Assembly (NCBI GenBank): GCA_031265355.1
Contig: JAISCT010000015.1
Span: 1-58,965 of the forward strand
Length of the DNA stretch: 58,965 nucleotides
From: Oscillospiraceae bacterium
GTDB lineage: Bacteria; Bacillota; Clostridia; Oscillospirales; UBA929
Direction of reading: 5' to 3'
The notes beneath the pieces were generated by a model. It was given only the letters and a program-made list of their open reading frames with translations, was not told the DNA's origin and did not search any database. This document shows positions 7,409 through 16,370 of the stretch, one piece after another (the first letter of the stretch is position 1; the number at the start of each line of letters is the position of its first letter). The translations under genes and the position numbers were made by a program.

Positions 7409-10039
7409 TCAGTCCTCTTTTGCCAACGCCGATGTAAACCGTTCGAGCATCGCCGCCGCCTCGGCGCGGGTCGAATTGCCTTTCGGATCGAATTTGTCTC
7501 CGCTTTTGCCATTGATGATGCCTGCGGCATAGAGCGCTTTGACCGCGTCAAGTGCATAACTTGATATATCGGATTCATCGTTGAATTTTGCGTATTCGTG
7601 CATCGCCAACAACTCAAAGCCGTGTGTCTCCGCGAAACGATGAAGCAGTACTGTAAGGTCCTGGCGTGTGACGTTGTCGTTCGGCGCAAAGGTAACCGCG
7701 CTTTTGCCGTTCACAATGCCGAGCCCAGCCGCCCATGCGACTGCGTCGGCGTAGTAAGCGTTCGCGTTGACATCTTCAAACGGCGAGGCAGTAGTGACTT
7801 TTGGTTTGCCCATCAGCCGATACAAAATCTCGACGAACATGGCACGATTGAGGGATGTATCTGGTGAGAATCTGTTATTTCCAGTGCCGTTCATGAGTCC
7901 ATATGTACTTGCAAAATCGATGTTTTTGGCGTACCAAACGCTGGCTGGGACATCGATAAACCCGGGAATCTCAACGACAACATAACCAAACGGAGCATCT
8001 TTGTCAGCTTTGATCTTAACGCCCTCTTTGATCGTAAGTACAAGTCCGTTCTCCAGTGCGACATGCGCGCCGCTGGCACCGATTGTGATGATGCTGTTTT
8101 CATCGATTGTGGAACTGCCAGGTACTGTGACAGTTGCGTTTTTACCAGTGATTTCGGTTGGGAGAGTGGGGAGTTCAGGTTTTTTGTCCGGAGCAACGGT
8201 GCCGCCACCACCTCCTGCTCCGGGACTATTACTACCTGATGGGTTTGTCACCGTCAAGGTGCCGTTTGTATATGTCACATCATAATTTTGTGGGCAGGAC
8301 AGTTCACCTGGAGTGATCAATATCAGATAGGTCCCGGCAACGTTCGCGTTTGCAGTCGGTGAGCTGACACTATATGGTATTGTCCACGAATCGGTGCCCA
8401 ATAAGGCCGATGGCGTCTGTGTCGCCGTGAATGCCGGCAGTGCCGAACCGCTTGTGATGGATTTATCATCAGCTTTCACGGTGAGCGGCGCTTTGCTGAT
8501 GTTGAAGAAGACCGTTTGCGGCTGATAGACATTCTCGTCGTCCGCTGTTTTGCTGAGCGTCAACGCGTAGTATCCTGCCTGAATCGGAGCTTCTCCGTCC
8601 TGCCATGTGAGCGTGTATCCTCCATTATTGACATAGGTGACAGCTCTGGAATCATATCGCTTATCCAGTGCAATCTCTTCGTTGATTTCAACGATTGTCT
8701 TTTCGGTGACCGTGACCGTGATGGCCACTGTAAGATCATTGTAATTCATGTGTTTGAGTGTAACACTAGCTATGCCGCTGGTCGACAGATTCAATGTCAG
8801 CGTCGTCTGAAGATCGCCTGCCACAGTTGTATACGTCCAACCCTGTGGTACTGGTAAAATGTTCGCAAGTGTGAATGTCTTGCTTTCATTTGCATGTATA
8901 TAAACCGTCGCCGCCGCCGGTATGGGTGTATAATCTGCCTTTGCGATGGTATAGCTGCCGAGCAACAGTGTCGCTGCCATATAGTTTGCGCCTTCTGTGA
9001 CGACCGCTCTCACGGCATATATACCGGCATCTCTGGGTGATATTTCGCTGTCGTCATATTCGACGGTGAGCGCGCCGAAGCCGGTGACGGTACTTTTCGC
9101 AGTAAGATCTCCAATTCCCTGTACAAGGCCTGTATAGATATGATCTGTCGGGATGGCAAAGTTCAGATCGTCGACCGACGGTAGTTTTTTGTTGACTGTC
9201 AGCGTATAGGATACGGTATCCTCCGCCCACTTGCCCGGGACTGACGCCGCTGTCGCGGTGATTACCACGATTCCCGCGCCGACGACTTGCACCTCGCCGG
9301 TAGCAGTGTTCACAGTTGCGACATTTGAGTCTGAACTCGTATAAGAGATCGCGCCGCGCGTCCCGATGCCACCATTGATAACATCGTTATCGCTGGCTGT
9401 GTGCGTCGCGACATTTGTAAAATTGGTGTCGCCGTATGTTTTTGTCACACTGGCATCGGTAAATGCCATAGGTTGCAGGTCGTCTTCGACGATGGTCAAA
9501 GTTGCTGTTTTATAGTGGACATCGGTGTATTGTACATAAGGTCTTAGTGGATAGAAAGTCGGCAGTTCGCCGGGTACCGGTGCGAGGTGTATATAGGCAT
9601 TATACCGTATATAAGTGACCAAGTAAACGCCGACATCTGTCGGGGGTATCGTGCTCTCTTCGTAGAGAGTGCCATCTTTCCCCTCATACAACGTAAATTC
9701 CTCAAAGGAAGAAGTGTATTCATCTTGACTTGGCGGCAGCGTGCCAATAAAAGAGCCTGTAAAGTCTATAGAGCTGCCTGTAAAGTGTACAGTAGCGGAC
9801 TCTAAAGAAAGCTCATTTGACTCTGGACGTAGAGCTTCATACCAAGAATAACCTATCAGAGTATACCAACGCGCATACACATCGTCATGAGCCCATCACC
9901 AGGGGGGGCTGAAGGCATATTCATCTGCGTTATCTATAAAACTTGCCCACGCGGCCGGAGCTGTTACAAACAGCATGAGAGCTGCGAGCAGAAGCGCAAT
10001 CATGCGACGCCCCATTTTAGAATCCTTCTTACGTTCCAT
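7409..10039 (-). pseudogene. SLH-domain surface protein, interrupted by an in-frame TGA
   Basis: Reading from ATG 10039 gives a clean signal peptide (GRRMIALLLAALMLFVTAPAAWA) and about 15 mature residues, then TGA at 9896-9898. The same frame continues for ~828 codons to 7409; a GTG at 9880 is the first restart. The remainder holds bacterial Ig/MBG-like beta repeats, a GGGGG-containing linker and three SLH domains at the C-terminus (DVPASVWYAKNIDF, DVNANAYYADAVAW and DISSYALDAVKALYA regions), which anchor proteins to secondary wall polymers. Restarting at GTG would lose export. The TGA lies between two TGG codons and next to a run of seven C. ATG 10039 overlaps the upstream gene's 3' end and has GGAGAT before it. 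Either a nonsense mutation or a base error; recoding is unlikely because TGA ends many genes here. Confidence 0.7.
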
Positions 10040-11509
10040 TCGTTTCTATCTCCTTTAATACTTCGGATTTTACAGTTTGGCTGATTTTTGCCAGTGGCTG
10101 CTCTTGTTCAATCGCGTTGTCACGAATGAGTTTGATCTGTGAGAGATACTCATCCCGTCGAGGAGATCGCCATATCATGCTTTTGGCCCAGGCGTAAGCA
10201 TCCTCGTGATATGGGGCGTGATTGTATGACAATACAGCATTTTCGGCGGCCATGTCATATTGACCATCTGAAAATTTTCTTCTGCAATTTGCCGATAGTA
10301 CTCCGTTTTGGTGATTCCAATCCTGCTAAAGAGAGGTATCAGCAGAATGAGAAGAACTACAGCGGCACCGCTCACTCGAATCGTGCGGATCTTCCGCAAA
10401 AAAATACGTTCCTGTGGTAATAGTTGGGCCACCAGTATGCCCAATAATGTTGTGACAGATAGGAAAGAGAGCGAAAAGTCAAATAAGGCGTGAAAAAGAA
10501 TCATGACTACCGCTATTCTCGTCTGTGGAAGTTGAGCATCATTTGCTCGCTGGGCGTTTTTTGTTTGAAAAGCATATTTAGCATCCTTTCTGTGATTCAT
10601 TTCTTTCTTCTGATTTGCGGCAAAAAGAAAAATTAACACAAAAACCGCGGCGAGAGCCAGGAATCCTGCATCCGTTGCAATAGCGGCAAAGCCACTGTGC
10701 ATTACATTGGCGGTATAGAAAGCCGTTTGTCTCTCAAATACTTCATATTTCCAAGCCCCAGGACCGATGCCTATAGGATTTGCCGCGGCTGTTTTCATCG
10801 CATCTGTAATCTGCATAAGTCTATCGAGATATGTCGACACAGGACGCAGTCCAAAAGAAAGAAAACCGACAACTGCCACAGCCGGGAGTGCCGCAGATAT
10901 CATCCAAAACACCTTTCGTTTGCGGAGAAATGCATACAGATACCATCCCAAAATATATACGCTCAAAGCGCCGACGGATTGCGTCAAGACGATTGCGATA
11001 TCCAATATAAAAGCAATTCGTTTTCCCCATTTGTCACTTCCGGTATGCATTAAGAACGCACAAATCACCAGGTAAAGCGCATATGCGTTTGCATATTGAA
11101 ATGTACCGCTCAAACGCCAATCTTTAACAAATACAGTTTCACTTATCAATCCCATTGCATGCACGGAAAATGCGATTATGCCAACAGTGGCGGCCACAGC
11201 TCCTGAGATCATAATGGCCTCGCGACAATCGGTGTGTGTTTGATAGCACAACCATATCCAAATAAAAATTGACAGCAATTTTATGGTTGTTACAATATAT
11301 TCCACCTTGCATCCGTGTACAATTGTTGACAGACAGTAAAGCGCGATACAGATCATGAAGGGGATCGTGAACCAAGGAGGCGGTACGACGCGAATTTTGA
11401 TTGCAAAACATGTCGCGCATACCAGGGCAAACAGGATCCATACCGGATCTGGTATGCCGCCCTGCCAGAGCACGAGTATTGTCATCACTACGGTAAATAC
11501 TCTTTTCAT
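10029..11509 (-). pseudogene. O-antigen-ligase-like membrane protein, frameshifted near the 3' end
   Basis: About ten hydrophobic segments, with GTFQYANAYALYL and NPIGIGPG motifs, mark it as an O-antigen ligase/polymerase (Wzy/WaaL-like) family protein, which polymerises or transfers surface glycans. Around 10271-10278 (AAAATTTT) the frame breaks. The long frame runs on to 10175 with nonsense-like sequence, while the -1/+1 alternative (10253-10029) gives a natural helical tail (AAENAVLSYNHAPYHEDAYAWAKS). One extra T in the run would restore a protein of ~490 residues. ATG 11509 was chosen; an in-frame TTG at 11542 is possible. It lies between the NYN gene and the SLH gene on the same strand. 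Confidence 0.7.
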
Positions 11510-11545
11510 CTGTCCTCGGCCGTCCCCTCCGGCATACGCCAAGCC

Positions 11546-13027
11546 TTACACGCCAATGGACATTTTCAAGCGCTTTTTAGGGGCGGCTTCCGATTTGTCT
11601 TCAATGACTTCCAATCGAAGAGCCTTCAAGTATTTGTTTAGATATCGGTTTTTATCACTCTGAAGCTGTTTTTCGGTACCGGTAAATCGGCATTCTTCGA
11701 AGATGCTATCGACAATGTCGTCGACATCGAACACAGACCAAATCCCAGTCTCGTTGAAATCGTCGACGTATGCCTGCAATGAAGCTTTGAAAGCCATTTC
11801 CTTGAATTCTTCGATGTTACCCTTGCTAAAGTCATCCATCGCACAGTAATAAATGCCACTGTTGGCCATCGCGTCTTTGAGTGCGCTTCCGGTTTTAGAA
11901 TATTCCATCAGGATGAGGAAGTCTGCTTCGGGGAGGGCTTTATATAGTCCCCAAAAATCCGAATCGGATGAGGCCAGGATAAAAGACCCAACGCCGTTTT
12001 GAAAGTGTTCTCTGCATACGCCGGCTGTCAGAGTTATATCAACAAGACTTTTGTACTGCGAAACTCTGTTTATACGGATATGTTCGACCGGAATCCGGAG
12101 AAATTTGCTGATGAGCGACCACGCCGGTGTGGTATGAGGATCATCGTAAAGTATAACCTTCGAAAGCTTCGATACGGCCGCAGGGCTGAGATTGTGCAAC
12201 GTTGAAAACAGATTGTATATATCGCAGTTTTCGCAGTCAACTACAAGAACGGTGCTGAAGCTTCTTTCTATAAATTGATAGATGTTGGTCTTGGTGGCGT
12301 CGCCAGCATCCCGAACAAGACCGTGCGCATTGAAGTGTACGCCATGGGCATCATAAAGCAAAACGAGAAACTTTTCATCGCTGTTGAGTATGTTGCCGTC
12401 CTCCTTCAGGATTTCTTTCGGCCAGTTGATATAGGCTTGAAACGGGTAGGTATATGCATTCTCCCAATAGCGTTTTTTGGCTTTGTTTAAGACATCGGCT
12501 TTCGTATTCTTTGGCAAGACATAACAACCAGGCATCAGAAATAAATCTCTGATGTACTCCCACGCGACCCAGCTTGGGATTAGATGTTTGCATTTGTCAA
12601 TATTATCAAGTATCAGCTTGTTAAAAAAGACAATATAGTGATTGATAGTGGTGTTGGTTTTCAAAACTTCAAGTCCTTGAGAACGCAGCCATTTGATATC
12701 TTCATTGTCCACAAGCTTGGGCATATTGTCAATATTTATAAGTGCGTTTAAGTTGTTCTCAACCACCTTATAGTCCCGAAGCATCACATTTCGAAGAAGA
12801 CATAGATTGCGCATGATTCTCGCAGCTTTATCTTCGTTCAGCTTCTCATATAGTTCTGGGCAGTCGTTGAGATATACATTGTCTAGGTGGTATTTTTTGA
12901 TGCCGAGCAAATACGCCATTGTCGTAACGATGTTTTTGGTGAGCTTGCGGTTGTATGCAATGAACGGTCTCGTTTCCTGCTGGGCTGAGGGTTGTTCGAG
13001 GGATAACATGTCCGATGCTGTTTTCAT
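11546..13027 (-). CDS. NYN-domain (PIN-like) putative nuclease with long N-terminal region
   Basis: A 493-residue protein. Residues ~1-265 are of unknown fold. Residues ~270-400 look like an NYN/PIN-like domain: VLVVDCENCDI (first acidic cluster), a central YKSLVDITLTAG acidic position, and SFILASSDSDFWGLYKALP. Such domains usually bind metal and cut RNA. The C-terminus is basic (KKRLKMSIGV). ATG 13027 has AGGAGG nine bases upstream; an in-frame earlier start at 13102 lacks this. It ends 36 bp before the ligase-like gene, so they may be cotranscribed. The link to surface glycan genes is unexplained. Confidence 0.65.
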   Translation of the reverse strand: MKTASDMLSLEQPSAQQETRPFIAYNRKLTKNIVTTMAYLLGIKKYHLDNVYLNDCPELYEKLNEDKAARIMRNLCLLRNVMLRDYKVVENNLNALINIDNMPKLVDNEDIKWLRSQGLEVLKTNTTINHYIVFFNKLILDNIDKCKHLIPSWVAWEYIRDLFLMPGCYVLPKNTKADVLNKAKKRYWENAYTYPFQAYINWPKEILKEDGNILNSDEKFLVLLYDAHGVHFNAHGLVRDAGDATKTNIYQFIERSFSTVLVVDCENCDIYNLFSTLHNLSPAAVSKLSKVILYDDPHTTPAWSLISKFLRIPVEHIRINRVSQYKSLVDITLTAGVCREHFQNGVGSFILASSDSDFWGLYKALPEADFLILMEYSKTGSALKDAMANSGIYYCAMDDFSKGNIEEFKEMAFKASLQAYVDDFNETGIWSVFDVDDIVDSIFEECRFTGTEKQLQSDKNRYLNKYLKALRLEVIEDKSEAAPKKRLKMSIGV

Positions 13028-13322
13028 TTGGTAAATCCTCCTAAATTTGGTAAAATACGGTCTATTTTCTGCAAGCGGCAGAGATGGGAAAAGGTTTGCC
13101 ACACTGAGAGTCTATCAGATGAAGTCCCCTGCCGTCAATGAAATTTCTGAGATTCTCGGTATCAAACAGTTGTACGAGGGGCCAGTCGGAGTCCAATAAC
13201 ACCGGCGGCGCGGCGGCGTGGATTTTTCCCGAAATCAAAAAAACATTGACAACAAGACAAAACGGCGGCCAAAGCCGCCGTTTTACATAGAGTAGCCATA
13301 TAGGTTGCCATCTGGCAAGCCC
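13028..13322. other. Gap at the accessory/core boundary
   Basis: No convincing gene. It includes a 26-codon plus-strand frame (13119-13199, KSPAVNEISEILGIKQL) that I do not recognise and that may be debris, and the terminator hairpin at 13259-13284. The base composition changes around here from moderate to high GC. Confidence 0.4.
13259..13284 (-). terminator. Intrinsic terminator of the P-loop ATPase gene
   Basis: A perfect 11-bp stem (AAAACGGCGGC with its complement) around a 4-base loop, ending in TTTT on both strands, 39 bp past the stop at 13323. Works in either direction. Confidence 0.8.
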
Positions 13323-14390
13323 TCAGACGAGGTGAAGGAGGCAGGCGGCGGTTTGGTCGGCGTGGCGTTCTACGGAGGCAAAGTCCATGTAGGGGTGGTA
13401 GTAGGTCTCCAGTTCGTCGTGGAGACGCTTGGCACAGGCCAAGGCTTCCACCGCTTCGCACAGCAGGGCACGCTCGGTCTTGTGCAAAAAACGCAGGCGG
13501 ATGCGTTGGCGGCGCAGCGGTTCCGGGTTTAGACAGGCGTTTAGCCGAAGACGGCGGAAAGGCTTGCTGTCGTAAACATGCAGGTGCCCGGAAGAGACAA
13601 AGCCGACCCCCAGACCGGGGAGCAGCACATGCTCAAGTTGATGGGTCGGGTTCATCGGGCTGTAGCAGGCGACGGCCTCCTGCCCGGCGGCGAGCGCCGC
13701 CTCCAGGATGGGAGAGAGCATCATGTGCGCCAGCCCGTAGTCGTCGTTCAATTCGTAGAGGCGCGGACAGAGGACGCGCGCCGTGTCGTAGCGGCAGAGC
13801 AGGCCGCGCGGCGTGATGGCGCTGAGGAAACGCTTTTTCAGCGCCGCACCGGGGCCCGGTTTGATCTCCCGGCCGATGATCCCCCGTGCGCGGCGTGCCA
13901 GCGTGTCCAGCGCCGCGCCGCCGAGTATGGAGTCGAACATGTCGTCCTCCAACGCGCGGGCGGCGGATAGGCAGCGGGTGGCGCGCGCGTAACACGGGCG
14001 AATCGCGCGGATCAGCCGCTGGATCTCCGTCCGGTTCGCCTTGACGGCGCCGATGTCGCAGTGTGTGCCCAGGTTGCAGTAACGCTCGACTGCCAGCGGG
14101 AAGACAGGTTCCACCACATGGGGCGCGGTGCCGTCGACGATGGCGGCGTTTAGGCTGGGAAAAATCACGCCGTCCAGCGAATCGGGGTCGGAAGAGCAGA
14201 GGATGGATTCGACGCTGTGACCGGCAGCGGTCACCAGCGCGCCGACGTGACGCATGAAAGTGGATTTCCCGCAGCCGGGCCCTCCCTTGAGTACGATGAC
14301 GTCCCGTGCGGTGTCCGGATCGATGAGTTCGTCGTACAATGAGTAAAACCCTGACGGGGTGTTGGCGCCCAGAAAGAATTCTGCCGACAT
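13323..14390 (-). CDS. P-loop ATPase of the PRK06851 type
   Basis: A 355-residue protein with a Walker A motif VLKGGPGCGKSTFMRHVG near residue 40 and a CSSDPDSLDGVIFP block typical of a conserved Bacillota ATPase family known only as PRK06851. The second half (ITPRGLLCRYDTARVL, then the LPGLGVGFVSSGHLHVYD region) matches the family; no second GKT motif is visible. The function is not established. ATG 14390 has GGGAGG upstream. Own transcription unit between terminators. Confidence 0.7.
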   Translation of the reverse strand: MSAEFFLGANTPSGFYSLYDELIDPDTARDVIVLKGGPGCGKSTFMRHVGALVTAAGHSVESILCSSDPDSLDGVIFPSLNAAIVDGTAPHVVEPVFPLAVERYCNLGTHCDIGAVKANRTEIQRLIRAIRPCYARATRCLSAARALEDDMFDSILGGAALDTLARRARGIIGREIKPGPGAALKKRFLSAITPRGLLCRYDTARVLCPRLYELNDDYGLAHMMLSPILEAALAAGQEAVACYSPMNPTHQLEHVLLPGLGVGFVSSGHLHVYDSKPFRRLRLNACLNPEPLRRQRIRLRFLHKTERALLCEAVEALACAKRLHDELETYYHPYMDFASVERHADQTAACLLHLV

Positions 14391-14479
14391 GACGGTCCCT
14401 CCCAAATTTTCCTGACATCTGAACCATCCTATGCACCTGAGAAAGCCGTGGTGAAAAAGAGGAGACCTGCGCCGCACAA

Positions 14480-14515
14480 CAAAAAGCCCGGCCTCCGCTC
14501 AGCGCGGAGATCGGG
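14480..14515 (-). terminator. Intrinsic terminator of the uracil-DNA glycosylase gene
   Basis: On the minus strand a GC-rich stem (14485-14497 with 14503-14515, one internal 2-base mismatch) is followed by TTTTT. It starts 16 bp after the stop at 14531. Confidence 0.75.
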
Positions 14516-14530
14516 CCCGTTTTACCGGTG

Positions 14531-15109
14531 TTACGCCAGGGTTTCGGGACAGCACTCTAAGATGGCGGTCTCCAGGATTTTTAAGTCGTCGAAGGCTTCC
14601 GGGCGCCGGCGCGGGTCGCGCAGCAGAAACGAGGGGTGGAAGGTGGCCATGAGTCGATAGTCCCCGCGCGGAAAGATCGCGCCGTGTTCACGGGTGATCT
14701 TAAAATCTTCCTTGATGATGCGCGTCGCCGCGATACGGCCCAGACAGACGATGATTTTGGGACGGATCAACGCGACTTGGTTGCGCAGCCAGCCGATGCA
14801 GGCGTCCTGTTCTACCCCGAGCGGATCGCGGTTGCCCGGCGGGCGGCACTTGACGATGTTGGCTATGTAGACGCGCGTGCGGTCGAGCCCGATGACCGTC
14901 AGCATATCGTCGAGCAGCTTGCCCGCCCGACCCACGAAAGGTTCCCCGGTGAGATCCTCCTGCTGTCCGGGCCCCTCTCCGATGAACATCACGCCGGCAT
15001 CCCTCCGGCCCACGCCGAAGACGACGTTTTGCCGGGTCTCAGCCAGCGCACAGCGCGCACAGCCGCGCACCGAGGACTCCAAGGCTTCCCAAGAAAGCAG
15101 ATGCGCCAC
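14531..15109 (-). CDS. Uracil-DNA glycosylase, family 4
   Basis: Removes uracil from DNA after cytosine deamination or dUTP incorporation. The frame shows the family-4 features: CARCALAE with the first Cys pair of the 4Fe-4S cluster, GEGPGQQEDLTGEPFVGRAGKLLD (water-activating loop), NIVKCRPPGNRDP with the further Cys, and TFHPSFLLR near the C-terminus. GTG 15109 gives 192 residues, the usual length; the open frame extends to 15190 but crosses the GC-rich hairpin after rnpB, so the later start is more likely. It lies just downstream of rnpB. Confidence 0.85.
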   Translation of the reverse strand: MAHLLSWEALESSVRGCARCALAETRQNVVFGVGRRDAGVMFIGEGPGQQEDLTGEPFVGRAGKLLDDMLTVIGLDRTRVYIANIVKCRPPGNRDPLGVEQDACIGWLRNQVALIRPKIIVCLGRIAATRIIKEDFKITREHGAIFPRGDYRLMATFHPSFLLRDPRRRPEAFDDLKILETAILECCPETLA

Positions 15110-15173
15110 CCTCTCTCCGCCGGCGCGCACTTCCGACACTTGAACCGGAGACGGCGCGCCACCTGTTTCGACA

Positions 15174-15207
15174 CCGCGCGCGGGGGACAAAAGCCCCCCG
15201 CGCGCGG
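15174..15207 (-). terminator. GC-rich hairpin after rnpB
   Basis: A perfect 13-bp GC stem (15174-15186 with 15195-15207) with an ~8-base loop, directly after the 3' end of RNase P RNA. No T run follows, so termination may be imperfect and read into the glycosylase gene. Confidence 0.55.
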
Positions 15208-15210
15208 CCG

Positions 15211-15580
15211 GCGAGTAAGTCTGTAAGCCGAGTTCTGTCTTGAACAGTCATCTATCTAGGCCACGCGTTGCCGCATGGCTCCAGCCACCTGTGGGGACGG
15301 CCGGGCCAGCCTTGCGTCCCACTGAGCGGTGTTGCTCCGGATAGAGTTTACAGGGCCGCCCGGTCTCCCGGGCGCCGGTGAGCTCTTACCTCGCCTTTCC
15401 ACCCTTACCCGGACGGCCGCCGGCAAAGTCGCCGGCAGCCACCAGGCGGTATATCTCTGTTGCACTATTCCTGGAGTCGCCTCCGGCGGGCGTTACCCGT
15501 TATCCTTGCCCTATGGAGCTCGGACTTTCCTCGTGCGCGGCCTTTCGGCGCTGCACACGCGACTGCCCGGCTTACTCGCA
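15211..15580 (-). ncRNA. rnpB: RNase P RNA, class A
   Basis: The catalytic RNA of RNase P, which matures tRNA 5' ends. Hallmarks on the minus strand: the conserved core GAGGAAAGTCCGAGCTCC near the 5' end, GGTAAGGGTGGAAAGG-type J-region, and ACAGAACTCGGCTTACAG near the 3' end. The two ends pair as helix P1 (15211-15219 with 15571-15579), which sets the boundaries. Its length of ~370 nt fits class A, in contrast to the class B RNA of Bacillus. Confidence 0.95.
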
Positions 15581-15586
15581 CCCAAT

Positions 15587-15615
15587 ATTGTACCAGCCGC
15601 CTGGGCAAAAGTCAA
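15587..15615 (-). promoter_or_regulatory. Promoter of rnpB
   Basis: On the minus strand TTGACT (15615-15610), a 17-bp spacer and TACAAT (15592-15587), with the RNA starting about 7 bases later. Confidence 0.85.
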
Positions 15616-15662
15616 AAGATTTCCCGAGGATGTCTTCCGTAACCCTGGCGGCGGCGTCAGGG

Positions 15663-16211
15663 TTACACTTCCATCTGCCGGCCCAGAAAGCCCGCCGCGA
15701 CTTGGGTGAGCTTGGATTCCGTGTCCCCCATGGTCGCCGGGGCATCACTCGTCAGGACGAGGAGCAGCACGCAGCCAGACACGTCGCCCTCTGCCAAAAT
15801 CGGAGCCGCGACGCCCACATGGTATTTTTCGTGTCCCTCAAGGACCGGCACTTTGGCGTCCCCCTGCTGACAGCGGTAGGTCTGACGTTCCTCCATGATC
15901 TGTTCCACGCCCTCGCTCAGGCGTTTGTCTACCATCTCGCGTTTGGCCGGTCCGGACACGGCGATCACCGTGTCCCTGTCGGTGACGGCGGTCATAAATC
16001 CGCTGATCTTGTGCAGCGTCTCACAGATCTGTGCGGCAAAATCGGACATCTCGCCCATCGGGGAATATTTTCGAAAGATAACGCCGCCTTCCTTGTCGGT
16101 ATAGATCTCCAACGGGTCTCCCTCGCGGATGCGCATAGTTCTGCGAATTTCCTTGGGGATCACTACCCGTCCCAAGTCGTCTATGCGTCTGACGATGCCT
16201 GTGGCTTTCAC
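15663..16211 (-). CDS. spoVT: Stage V sporulation protein T, AbrB-type regulator
   Basis: A 182-residue protein. Residues ~1-50 are an AbrB/MazE swapped-hairpin DNA-binding domain (TGIVRRIDDLGRVVIPKEIR), the rest a GAF-like domain (residues ~55-180, including VGVAAPILAEGDVSGCV). SpoVT modulates sigma-G-dependent genes in the forespore and spore coat/cortex quality. The start is GTG 16211 with AGGAGGG upstream, giving almost exactly the length of the Bacillus protein. A sigma-G-like promoter lies at 16330-16359. Confidence 0.95.
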   Translation of the reverse strand: MKATGIVRRIDDLGRVVIPKEIRRTMRIREGDPLEIYTDKEGGVIFRKYSPMGEMSDFAAQICETLHKISGFMTAVTDRDTVIAVSGPAKREMVDKRLSEGVEQIMEERQTYRCQQGDAKVPVLEGHEKYHVGVAAPILAEGDVSGCVLLLVLTSDAPATMGDTESKLTQVAAGFLGRQMEV

Positions 16212-16329
16212 GATCCGGAACCCTCCTGATGTTGATTGTCGTCCACGCGCCGGACGGGCGGCCGGACCGCCGGCTGGTGTCCGTCGCGGCACTGCACCCA
16301 GTTCATGCCGAGCGCGCGGCCGTAATCCC

Positions 16330-16359
16330 TAGTATTCGTCAGATTTGGGTACACTATAC
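16330..16359 (-). promoter_or_regulatory. Likely sigma-G promoter of spoVT
   Basis: On the minus strand GTATA (16359-16355), 18 bp, then AATACTA (16336-16330). This fits the Bacillus forespore consensus GHATR-N18-CATXHTA with one mismatch (first base of the -10). Known biology: spoVT is a sigma-G gene in Bacillus. The promoter sits about 110 bp before the GTG. Confidence 0.6.
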
Positions 16360-16370
16360 AAAACACGACG

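Noticed and set aside
7409..10039. TGA read as tryptophan or selenocysteine in the SLH gene
   Set aside because: TGA is the normal stop of many genes in this window, and I see no convincing SECIS-like hairpin after this codon; mutation or error is simpler.
15329..16229. Plus-strand ORFs over rnpB and spoVT
   Set aside because: They are antisense to a well-defined RNA and to spoVT.
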